Virus record (IMG/VR): IMGVR_UViG_3300017963_000468
Location: 1 to 38,524 of that record
Length of the DNA: 38,524 bases
Strand: one strand, 5' to 3'
Source: a virus
The stretch's first letter is position 1. Every line of letters begins with the position of its first letter. The position numbers were made by a program, and so were the translations under genes. Below, piece after piece: positions 30,837 through 38,400 of the stretch. The notes beneath the pieces were generated by a model. It did no database searches. It saw only the letters and a list, made by a program, of their open reading frames with translations, and was not told the DNA's origin.

Positions 30837-32173
30837 ACCGACTTGTCGCCACTCTCCTTTGTCTCTTCCTGGCCTTCCTGACGCTGCCCGTGACCGCCGA
30901 GGAGGTCGTGGTGCCGCTCGGAGACATCGGCGACGTGACCGGTCCGTCGTCGAGCGTTGACGAGAACGTGCTGGTCTTCGACGGGACGTCTGGGAAACTC
31001 GTCAAAGACTCCGGATATGGCCCAACCGCCGATGATGTGACCGACGACAACGTAGAGTCGATGCAGACGGCGGGGTCGGATGGAACGGCGCCGGTCGCGG
31101 ACAGCGGCAGCCTCGTGATGACGGACATCGCTACGGAATCCGAGCTGGCTGCGATGTTTGCCGCCAACGTCCCCCAGGACGCGGTGAGCACCTGGGCCTC
31201 GTGGCTGGGTAGCATCGGATACGTTACCACGGATTATCAGGCGGCCAGCGATGCCGTGTGCGCCGAGAACAGCGGCTTAACCGAATCTGGAGATCCCTTC
31301 GACGAGTGGGTGTTGCTCGATTCTACTTTCGACAACGCCTACGACTGCGACGGCGATACGACCGACGACGATGCCGTCGGGTTCTGCTGGGCACCTGGTG
31401 GATACGACACGTACGATCCTGTGTTCCACAACTCGTCGATCATCGTAGACGCCTTGATGCATTTCAACGCTTGGCTGTGGCACTCGTCGCCTGACTCTGG
31501 GGACGTCGTGGCCTCGGTCCCAATGCTCAAGACGGCGGTTCGGCATTGCACGTGCCCCGGCGGCACCTGCGAGCAGGGAGAGACCTGCACGCTCTCGACG
31601 CCCAACGTGACCGAAGCGGCTGGACGTGCTGTCTATCGCCGGATCGATCAGTCCTATCTTATAGGCGGTACGCGGTACGGTTTCAGCCTGCCTTACCCGA
31701 TGACCTTCAAGATAAAGCCGGGTGACTGTGTCATGTTGACGGTCACCGAGTACGGAACCGATACCGCTGGCGTTTCCGATCCGCCGTACGACCCGGATCA
31801 GTTCGGCATGGAGACTTACCTGGCGCTGACCGTCGCCGAGATTGGCGCTCGGTCCGACAAGCCGTTCCTGTGTCCGTTCTCTGACAGCGGAACCGTGTCC
31901 ACGCGCTGCATGGACAACGGCGTCGTGCTTATGAACGCGACGGGTTCTCGCACGCTCACGTTGCTGGAGACGCCGGACGACCCCGTTCCCTGGTGTCTGA
32001 CGATCGTCAACCAGGCAGGAGCTTCGCTCACGGTGACCCCACATTCCAACGACACAATCGAGGGTGAAACGCAGGGGTCGTCGATCTCCAACGGCACGCA
32101 GTACGACAAGATCCAGCTCTGCAACAACGTCGATGACTTCTGGTCGATCATGGGAAAGACGGGCACATGGTGA
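30833..32173 (+). CDS. Secreted fibre-like cysteine-rich protein
   Basis: 446 aa, starting in an ATGA overlap with the patatin gene. Residues 1-22 are a Sec signal peptide (LVATLLCLFLAFLTLPVTA-E). The mature N-terminus reads GDIGDVTGPSSSVDENVLVF then DGTSGKLVKDSGY, a phrase typical of phage tail fibres. The C-terminus (SISNGTQYDKIQLCNNVDDF, ending WSIMGKTGTW) also has the common fibre ending. In between is a cysteine-rich part (CTCPGGTCEQGETC). So it looks like a fibre protein with an export signal. The base composition looks less GC-rich than the flanks, which suggests recent acquisition. Confidence 0.65.
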   Translation: MNRLVATLLCLFLAFLTLPVTAEEVVVPLGDIGDVTGPSSSVDENVLVFDGTSGKLVKDSGYGPTADDVTDDNVESMQTAGSDGTAPVADSGSLVMTDIATESELAAMFAANVPQDAVSTWASWLGSIGYVTTDYQAASDAVCAENSGLTESGDPFDEWVLLDSTFDNAYDCDGDTTDDDAVGFCWAPGGYDTYDPVFHNSSIIVDALMHFNAWLWHSSPDSGDVVASVPMLKTAVRHCTCPGGTCEQGETCTLSTPNVTEAAGRAVYRRIDQSYLIGGTRYGFSLPYPMTFKIKPGDCVMLTVTEYGTDTAGVSDPPYDPDQFGMETYLALTVAEIGARSDKPFLCPFSDSGTVSTRCMDNGVVLMNATGSRTLTLLETPDDPVPWCLTIVNQAGASLTVTPHSNDTIEGETQGSSISNGTQYDKIQLCNNVDDFWSIMGKTGTW

Positions 32174-34050
32174 GGTTGCTCGCGCTGCTCACACCGCTGC
32201 TGGTGGGGATATTCTTCAGCGTGGGGGAGCACCCCTCGGAGCCGAAGTTCTTTCTCAAGGAGATGCTCTTCGTCCCACACCAGACGAAGGCGATGGTGCG
32301 GGTGATCCCGCAAACCACCGCGACGATGCGGGTTCGCTACGGCACGGCGCGTAACGCTATGACGAGCTTCGCGCCTAGCTCCAGCGGAACGAGTGTCACC
32401 GCCGATACGCCTGGAGAGTTCACGCTGACTACCGGGCTCGCGGCCGACACGACGTACTACTACCAATTGGAGATCCTTGAGGACGGGGACTGGAAGGGAC
32501 GCGGGGTACACGAGCACCGGACGCTCCCGAGTGCGACGACGGCGGTGTACGACTTCGCGATAACGGCGGACACGCATTTCTGGCCCCCGTTCAGCAGCTC
32601 GATGTTGGGGCTGGATTGCTCAACGCGACAGGATTTCGCGTACCAGCATACTTGGAAGTACGCACACGGGCGCTTTGCACTCTCGGCGATGCGCGACGTC
32701 GCGGGTTTGGATCCGTTGTTTCACCTCGATTTGGGTGACGGTTTGATCGGTTGTCAGTCGGGCATGGCTAACGATTGCCCAACGTTGTGGCCCGACGGAG
32801 GAACTGGGGATGGTAGCACCGGTTCCACGGCCACCTCGGAAACAGAGGAACGTCAGTTCTGCGAGCGGCGACTGCGCTCTTCGCTGGAGTGGATCACATT
32901 CCACAAGGCGGACGTCCCGGTGGTGCTCATCGAGGGAAACCACGACGGTCACCCGCGATACGGCAGCCTCAGCGGTGGAACGGTGGGACATTACAACGGC
33001 GGCTCCACCGGTCAGGCAAAGCGGATGTTCTACACCTCGTGGGACGCGACGGAGAAGTACACGGGCAACGCAAACCAGTCCGGGTGGTACCCGAATACGG
33101 GCTGCACTCCGAGCTGCACGGAGCAAGAAGGTCACTACTATGCCTTTCAAGCTGGTTCGGCGCTCTTCATAAAGCTCACGCCGTTCGAGCACACGCCGCC
33201 CGGCTGGGGGGGGGATCTGGACGGCGACACGGTGTCGGCCGAGGATCCTGACGACTTCTTTCCGAGGACGGCGGACCAGTGGAGCTACGGGGACGAGCAG
33301 CTCTCGTGGCTTCTCAACCTACTAGATACCACGTCGGCGAAGTGGGTCTTTCTCGTGGAGCACTCGTTTCCCGGTGCGCCGTCTCCCGAGAACGCGCACG
33401 GGAACTACCACTACAGCAAGTTCGGTCTCGGGGTGGAACGATACTGCGTCGATGAGCCCGGAACGCTGTGCGAGTGCCACGCTGGCGAGCAATGTGGAGG
33501 GACCCCCTGGACACCACATCAGTGCTCAACCGGGCTGTGCGAAGATCCCGATCCTACCGCGCCGTGGCGGGGACCGGCGCAGGCTGTACTAGTCGCAGCA
33601 AAGGCAGCCGCGGTAGGGAACGGCGGGGCGGTTTTCGTGCTACTCGGACACGATCATTTCACGTTCAGCGCCCAGTACCAAGATTCCAGCGGTGCGCAGC
33701 CGGTATTTTTCATCACACATAGTAGTACATCCATCGACCAATCGAGCACCAACGACCCTGAGGGCTGTTACAAGAGTCAGCACATCGCGCCGCTGTTCGG
33801 GTCCCCGCCCGCGCTACCGATGGCGGCAGATCCGATCTGGGGCGAGCCCGTGAGCAAGGCCGGGCTCGGTCACTACGCTCGCGGCTGGTTCAAGTGGACG
33901 GTGAACGGGGAGACGAACGTGACGATGCGTTTCTATGGGCTGCGCGTGCTGTCGTCAGATCACGCTCAGTATGCGCACCCGTACAGGTTTCATGGGAAGC
34001 AGTTGATGTGCATCAACTACACGAACGCAGGGCAGGCGGTCTGCCCGTGA
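32167..34050 (+). CDS. Secreted purple-acid-phosphatase-like metallophosphoesterase
   Basis: 627 aa, overlapping the upstream gene by 7 bases. A short hydrophobic N-terminus (LLALLTPLLVGIFFSVG) is a signal peptide or anchor. Residues about 35-120 look like a fibronectin-III/PAP N-terminal domain. The metal-site motifs of calcineurin-like phosphoesterases then occur in order: ITADTHFW (D135, H137), LDLGDG (D188, D191), EGNHDG (N258, H259, D260), VEHS (H399) and GHDH (H495, H497). A cysteine-rich insert (CECHAGEQCGGTPWTPHQC) lies near 435-453. It would act outside the cytoplasm on phosphoesters; the substrate is unknown. Confidence 0.8.
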   Translation: MVRLLALLTPLLVGIFFSVGEHPSEPKFFLKEMLFVPHQTKAMVRVIPQTTATMRVRYGTARNAMTSFAPSSSGTSVTADTPGEFTLTTGLAADTTYYYQLEILEDGDWKGRGVHEHRTLPSATTAVYDFAITADTHFWPPFSSSMLGLDCSTRQDFAYQHTWKYAHGRFALSAMRDVAGLDPLFHLDLGDGLIGCQSGMANDCPTLWPDGGTGDGSTGSTATSETEERQFCERRLRSSLEWITFHKADVPVVLIEGNHDGHPRYGSLSGGTVGHYNGGSTGQAKRMFYTSWDATEKYTGNANQSGWYPNTGCTPSCTEQEGHYYAFQAGSALFIKLTPFEHTPPGWGGDLDGDTVSAEDPDDFFPRTADQWSYGDEQLSWLLNLLDTTSAKWVFLVEHSFPGAPSPENAHGNYHYSKFGLGVERYCVDEPGTLCECHAGEQCGGTPWTPHQCSTGLCEDPDPTAPWRGPAQAVLVAAKAAAVGNGGAVFVLLGHDHFTFSAQYQDSSGAQPVFFITHSSTSIDQSSTNDPEGCYKSQHIAPLFGSPPALPMAADPIWGEPVSKAGLGHYARGWFKWTVNGETNVTMRFYGLRVLSSDHAQYAHPYRFHGKQLMCINYTNAGQAVCP

Positions 34051-34172
34051 AGGGAGGCAGCTAGCCCCTAAAGTCGGCGCGCGACCCGGGGACGGCCGGA
34101 CCGGGATGGAAGACTTCAGCGAGGTCTCCGCGGGCTGGGGAACGGAGCACTTCCACCAGCACGCGGTCCGCG

Positions 34173-34195
34173 CCCCCCGCAAAAAAAGGGGGGGG
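34173..34195 (+). promoter_or_regulatory. C6 / A7 / G8 tract hairpin over ribosome binding site
   Basis: CCCCCC, GC, seven A and eight G lie in a row just before the ATG at 34205. The C and G tracts can pair around the A loop and so hide the G-rich ribosome binding site. Homopolymer tracts of this length can slip, giving phase variation or sequencing error. The rest of the 154-base gap from 34051 holds no confident gene. Confidence 0.55.
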
Positions 34196-34204
34196 ACTGA
34201 CACG

Positions 34205-36388
34205 ATGGTAAGACTTTCCACGTTTGCAGCGCTCCTCGCGACGACCCTGCTTTTCGCTGCGTCTCCGGCGGTCGCCCAGGAGACGATCACCGCGTCCATC
34301 AGCACGTCGCGCACCAGCGGGGTCGCTCCGCTAGCCGTGTTCTTCGATGCCTCGGGAACCACCCACAGCGATGGCTCCGTTCGTCCCTTCCACCACCTCT
34401 ACTACGAGTGGGACTTCGACGACGACGAGGCCGGAACCTGGGCCACGTCGGGCAAGAACAAGAACGAGGCCATCGGGCCCGTGGCCGCCCATGTGTTCGA
34501 CAGCCCCGGGACCTACACCGTCAACCTGGACGTCAAGGATGCGGAGGGCGTCACAGACAACGGGAACACGGTGGAGATCACGGTCTCCGATCCCGACACG
34601 GTGTTCTCTGGGACCAGCACGGTCTGTTTCTCCAACGACACGTCCTTCACGGGATGCCCCAGCGGGGCGACCGAGGTCTCCAACACGAGCGACCTGTCGG
34701 ACCTCAACTCCTACATAGGTAGCGGAAAGCGCCTCCTTCTCAACCGGGGGGATACGTGGACGACCGGGAGCGTGAACGTCGACGACTACGACGTCGGCCT
34801 GGTCGGGGCGTTCGGGTCTGGAGCCAAGCCCATTCTCTCTCTGTCCAAGTCCGACAAGTGGGAGTATGCGTTCAGGGTCGAGGAGGCGACAGACTGGCGG
34901 ATCATGGACCTGGACGTTCGCATGACCTCCCAGTATGTCGGGATTGCCGTCCGCCTGACCTGCAACGCCAGCCTGGATCCCGCGGAGAACATTCTGGTCT
35001 ACAGGGTCGACTCCACAGAAGCCTTCGGCATGGTTTACGGTCAATGCCACGAGAACACCGCAGAGAAGCTCTTCATCGTCGAGGGCAGCAGTGACGACGA
35101 AGACACCCTGGGGTACGTGAACGGAATCACGGCGGCCATCATGGGAGTCGACGGAAGCAACACCGCGACCGACGACTCCCACCTGTTCCGCACCTCGTAC
35201 TGGTCGCCGGGCGTGATCCAGCACAACGACTTCGGCACTCCGGCAGATGCCAACGATCACATCCTGAAGATTCACGCCACCGCGGCCGGCTCTTGTACCG
35301 TTTGCGGCCTATGGAACGAAAAGATCGTCGTGTCGGATAACGTCTTCTCGTGCCTGTCGACAGACGTCACCGCGTGCAACGTGGCCGTGGGCCCACAGAG
35401 TTCCGGGTACGACGAGCGCATCAGGGACGTGATCTTTGAAAGGAACTACTGGGACGACATCCGCGGGAACGCGCTGACGGTGTGGGCTACCAAGGTGACC
35501 ACCAGGAACAACATCTTCAAGGGCCAGGCCTCCGACCACGGCAGCAGGGTCTTCGTGGACCTGGACGGGAAGCGCGGATCAAACCCAGACATCACCATCG
35601 AGTACCTAGAGGTGTTCAACAATGTGTGTTACGACCCTGACGAGGCGGTAACCTGCATCGCCATTGACACGAGCGACGTGTCCACCGGGGAGGCAAGAAA
35701 CAACCTGCTGCATACTCCGTCAGGAGGAACCCTGGTCAGCGGTTGCGGTGCTGGGTGTACCAGCAGCGACAACTACTCTGCCGGGTCGAATCCGTTCGTG
35801 GAGGCGAGTCCGTCTGCCGACGAGGATTATCAGATTGATCCCGAGGGCGCCCTCGCCGAATATATCATCGACGACGGCTACTCTGTCGATGCGGTGCTAG
35901 AGGACTACGCCGGGGCTTCCAGGCCGAAGGGGTCCAGCCACGACATCGGTGCCTACGAGTGCTCGCCCACCGAGTGCGCCCTGTGCGGCAACCAGGACGG
36001 TGACGGGGTTCTCGACACGGAGGACAACTGCCTCGACGACTCCAACGCCTCCCAGACGGACACCGACAGCGATGGCTTCGGAAACGCCTGCGACGCGGAC
36101 TGGGATGGCGATGGCGCCGTCGGCGTCGGGGACTTCGTATTGCTCAGCATCGCACACGGGTGCGAGGACGGGACGATCGGCAAGTGCTCCGGCACAGGTA
36201 CGCTCTGCACGCTCGACTCCGACAACTGCGAGACCGGCACCTGCCAGCCCTGCTACGACGCGGAGGTCGACAAGGACGACGATGGCGCGGTCGGCGTCGG
36301 GGAGTACGTCCTCTACAGCCAGCAGTACGGAGAAGAAATCTGCGAGCTGGGTCTCACCTGCGAGCAGCCGGCGTTCTGCAACGAGTAG
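34205..36388 (+). CDS. Secreted beta-helix protein with PKD, TSP3 and dockerin-like repeats
   Basis: The ATG at 34205 (not the in-frame one at 34106) gives 727 aa with a Sec signal peptide (FAALLATTLLFAASPAVA-Q). Residues about 27-125 are a PKD-type domain (APLAVFFDASGT, then YYEWDFDDD, HVFDSPGTYTVNLDVKD). About 150-590 has short strand repeats of a right-handed beta-helix (VFSCLSTDVTACNVAVG, IFERNYWDDIRGNALTVW). The end has a thrombospondin-3 calcium repeat (DGDGVLDTEDNCLDD, TDSDGFGNACD) and two dockerin-like loops (WDGDGAVGVGDFVLL, DKDDDGAVGVGEYVLY). Beta-helices often cleave polysaccharide. No catalytic residues can be named. Confidence 0.75.
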   Translation: MVRLSTFAALLATTLLFAASPAVAQETITASISTSRTSGVAPLAVFFDASGTTHSDGSVRPFHHLYYEWDFDDDEAGTWATSGKNKNEAIGPVAAHVFDSPGTYTVNLDVKDAEGVTDNGNTVEITVSDPDTVFSGTSTVCFSNDTSFTGCPSGATEVSNTSDLSDLNSYIGSGKRLLLNRGDTWTTGSVNVDDYDVGLVGAFGSGAKPILSLSKSDKWEYAFRVEEATDWRIMDLDVRMTSQYVGIAVRLTCNASLDPAENILVYRVDSTEAFGMVYGQCHENTAEKLFIVEGSSDDEDTLGYVNGITAAIMGVDGSNTATDDSHLFRTSYWSPGVIQHNDFGTPADANDHILKIHATAAGSCTVCGLWNEKIVVSDNVFSCLSTDVTACNVAVGPQSSGYDERIRDVIFERNYWDDIRGNALTVWATKVTTRNNIFKGQASDHGSRVFVDLDGKRGSNPDITIEYLEVFNNVCYDPDEAVTCIAIDTSDVSTGEARNNLLHTPSGGTLVSGCGAGCTSSDNYSAGSNPFVEASPSADEDYQIDPEGALAEYIIDDGYSVDAVLEDYAGASRPKGSSHDIGAYECSPTECALCGNQDGDGVLDTEDNCLDDSNASQTDTDSDGFGNACDADWDGDGAVGVGDFVLLSIAHGCEDGTIGKCSGTGTLCTLDSDNCETGTCQPCYDAEVDKDDDGAVGVGEYVLYSQQYGEEICELGLTCEQPAFCNE

Positions 36389-36415
36389 GCGGGCAGGACC
36401 GATCTGCAACGACCC

Positions 36416-37111
36416 CTACCCGGGCCGACGGCGCGGCGCGGCCAGGGTGAAGACGACGAAGCCGACAGCCATCAGCGCCGCAGCGCCCGGCTCGGGGATT
36501 ACCGCGTTGGGCGGCGGCGGCGGGAGCGGCTCCGTCGTGACGGTGAGCGTGCCCAACTCTCCCGAGTCGACGTTGACGTAGGCGCCCCCGATGACCGCGG
36601 CGAAACCGTCCGCAGGGGCGAGGAACGCGGAGATCGTTTCGGCGCCCTCGGCGATGGCCGACGTGTCCCAGATGATCGTGCCGATGTTGTAGGTGCCGGT
36701 CAGCATTTGCTCGGGCAGGGTGCCGGACGACGGGGTGACGCAGCCGAATCCCCTGACCCCAAGGCTCCCGAGGTCCGCGGGGTTGACCGCGGGCGAGCAG
36801 CAGCGGATCGCCTCGCCCGCCATGTTGAAATCGACGCCGACCCCGCGCCAGTTGTCGATGCCCGCAACCGCCAGCCCGTTGTCGTAGTCGTAGGCGACGC
36901 TCACGCCGAAGCCGACCAGGTCGTAGGTCGAGCGGAGGACGATGTCCATCGTCCGCGAGCCGCCGCCCGCAGGGTCGCCAGGGTCGATCGTGAGCGTCTG
37001 GGCCGTCGTATCCCGGAAGACGAGATCGACGGTGATCGCCGCCTGGGCCGGAAGGCCGGCGGCCAGCACGAGGAGCACCGGGGCCAGGAACGTCGCAAGA
37101 GAAGCACGCAT
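36416..37111 (-). CDS. PEP-CTERM sorted secreted protein
   Basis: 231 aa with a GGGAGG ribosome binding site. Residues 1-25 are a Sec signal peptide (LATFLAPVLLVLAAGLPAQA-A). The C-terminus is a PEP-CTERM signal: VIPEPGAAALMAVGFVVF, then an arginine-rich tail (APRRRPG). Such signals are cut by exosortase in diderm bacteria that make exopolysaccharide. The mature part is beta-rich (cohesin-like pattern LVFRDTTAQTLTIDPGDPA and FGVSVAYDYDNGLAVAG). It has its own promoter and runs against the late operon, converging with only 27 bases between stops. It looks like a cargo (moron) gene. Confidence 0.83.
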   Translation of the reverse strand: MRASLATFLAPVLLVLAAGLPAQAAITVDLVFRDTTAQTLTIDPGDPAGGGSRTMDIVLRSTYDLVGFGVSVAYDYDNGLAVAGIDNWRGVGVDFNMAGEAIRCCSPAVNPADLGSLGVRGFGCVTPSSGTLPEQMLTGTYNIGTIIWDTSAIAEGAETISAFLAPADGFAAVIGGAYVNVDSGELGTLTVTTEPLPPPPPNAVIPEPGAAALMAVGFVVFTLAAPRRRPG

Positions 37112-37141
37112 GGTCTACCTCCCGCCTCTCGCCCCGCGGAG

Positions 37142-37170
37142 ATCATGCGCCTACTCGCGCCCCCTGTCCA
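37142..37170 (-). promoter_or_regulatory. Sigma-70-type promoter of the PEP-CTERM gene
   Basis: On the minus strand TGGACA (37170-37165) and CATGAT (37147-37142) are separated by exactly 17 bases, matching TTGACA at five and TATAAT at four of six positions. The start codon is 31 bases after the -10 box, with GGGAGG in between. This is the best promoter seen in the window and gives the gene independent expression. Confidence 0.6.
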
Positions 37171-37217
37171 GCGAAAACCACACCGAGCGTTGTGACACCG
37201 CGCCAGGCCCCGCGGGG

Positions 37218-37664
37218 TTAAGAGAGCCTCCGGTCCAACTCGGCGTTGCCGGCCACCGACTCCAGGGCGAGAGTGAGCAGCGCGCGGGCCACGGTGTCGG
37301 CCAGTCGGTCGTCTCCCTTCAGACCGAGGGCGTCGTTCACGACCCGGGCCGGCCGCTTCGGGAAGGGCTGCGGCTGCGGGAGCTTCACCAGCGCCTCCCG
37401 GACCCGCTTCTTCGTCCACTCTTCATCGAAGAGCAGGAAGTCCAGGGCCGCGGTCCAGCCCGCGTGCCGTTGCTCGATCATCGCGGAGACGTAGCTGGCC
37501 TGGCTGTAGCCCTCGCCGTCTCCAGCTTGCTCGGCCACGGTCTTCGCGCTCTTCTTCATCGACCAGTTCACGCGGACGGTCTGGGCTCCGCCGGGCCATC
37601 TGGGGCTCACGGGGTCCTCCCTGGGGGGGGGCGTGGCCTGATCTTGCATCACCGCCTCGGACAT
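37218..37664 (-). CDS. Hypothetical phage protein (148 aa)
   Basis: The N-terminus is Pro-rich and likely disordered; a helical core follows (YSQASYVSAMIEQRHAGWTA, DEEWTKKRVREALVKL). No domain is recognised. It lies downstream of the zinc-binding gene in the same direction with a 44-base gap, so it is probably in the same minus-strand operon. The PEP-CTERM gene that follows has its own promoter. The function is unknown. Confidence 0.6.
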   Translation of the reverse strand: MSEAVMQDQATPPPREDPVSPRWPGGAQTVRVNWSMKKSAKTVAEQAGDGEGYSQASYVSAMIEQRHAGWTAALDFLLFDEEWTKKRVREALVKLPQPQPFPKRPARVVNDALGLKGDDRLADTVARALLTLALESVAGNAELDRRLS

Positions 37665-37708
37665 CTCAAGTTCCTCCCTCTGCGGGCCCTTCCTGGGCCT
37701 CTGCCGGG

Positions 37709-38164
37709 CTACCGCCCTCTTTCGGGGGCGAGGCCATCCTGCCGGCCCGAGATCTCTTCTCCTGTGTGATTATACAGCGCCTCTTCTGCACCCACAACGA
37801 TCGCGTCTCGGGCGCTGAAATCGAACCGCCCCTGGCGCTCGCTCACGGTCCGGCGCTTTCGCCCTTCAGAGCGGCTCCTGCGCGTCCTGGGGGCCCTTCT
37901 CCGCGCGAGCCACGCCTGCCTCTCTGCTTCCAGCTTCTCGGCCAGGGCGCCCTTCTTGGCGTTCTTCAACTCGGAGACGTCGCAGCCTTCCCCCTCCAGC
38001 CACTCGACGAAGCGATCCTGGGTCTCGTGGACCTTCTCGATCAGCGTGCCGTCCCGGCCGCAGCCGTGGTAGCGCCCTCCGCAGACGCAGCGGCAGGTCG
38101 AGAAGCGGGCGTAGTGACAGCTCGCGTTGCAGACGCGGTCGCCCGACTTGATTAGGGTCGTCAT
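37709..38164 (-). CDS. Cysteine-rich zinc-binding phage protein (151 aa)
   Basis: Residues 7-36 are a compact Cys/His cluster: GDRVCNASCHYARFSTCRC, then VCGGRYHGCG. This pattern recurs in small proteins of many phages and mobile elements and probably binds zinc. The middle helix is long and charged (GALAEKLEAERQAWLARRR), then strongly basic (RTRRSRSEGRKRRT), so nucleic acid binding is possible. The start overlaps the stop of the upstream gene (ATGA). No enzymatic motif is seen. Confidence 0.7.
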   Translation of the reverse strand: MTTLIKSGDRVCNASCHYARFSTCRCVCGGRYHGCGRDGTLIEKVHETQDRFVEWLEGEGCDVSELKNAKKGALAEKLEAERQAWLARRRAPRTRRSRSEGRKRRTVSERQGRFDFSARDAIVVGAEEALYNHTGEEISGRQDGLAPERGR

Positions 38165-38400
38165 CGAGGATCGTCCCCCTCGACGCGCACGGCGCTCCCC
38201 CCGGCCGTTTCGGGCGGTGTTGCATCTGCTCCGATGTCGATCAACTCGAAGGCCGTGATCTCCCGCTCCCCCAACTCGTGCGTGCGGATGAAGCGCTGCC
38301 CGGGGAGGATCGCGCTGGCCCCGTGGAGGGACCTCTCGATCGTGGAGTCGACCCAGGCGTCGTCGCCGATAACCTCGATCAGCCGGTAGGCGATCTTCAT
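38161..38400 (-). CDS. Small hypothetical protein (79 aa)
   Basis: The protein has an N-terminal strand-helix-like part (MKIAYRLIEVIGDDAWVDST) and an acidic, flexible C-terminus. Both ends overlap neighbours by ATGA on the minus strand, which supports the frame. A CTCAGGAAGGAG ribosome binding site precedes the ATG. The family is not recognised. Confidence 0.6.
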   Translation of the reverse strand: MKIAYRLIEVIGDDAWVDSTIERSLHGASAILPGQRFIRTHELGEREITAFELIDIGADATPPETAGGSAVRVEGDDPR

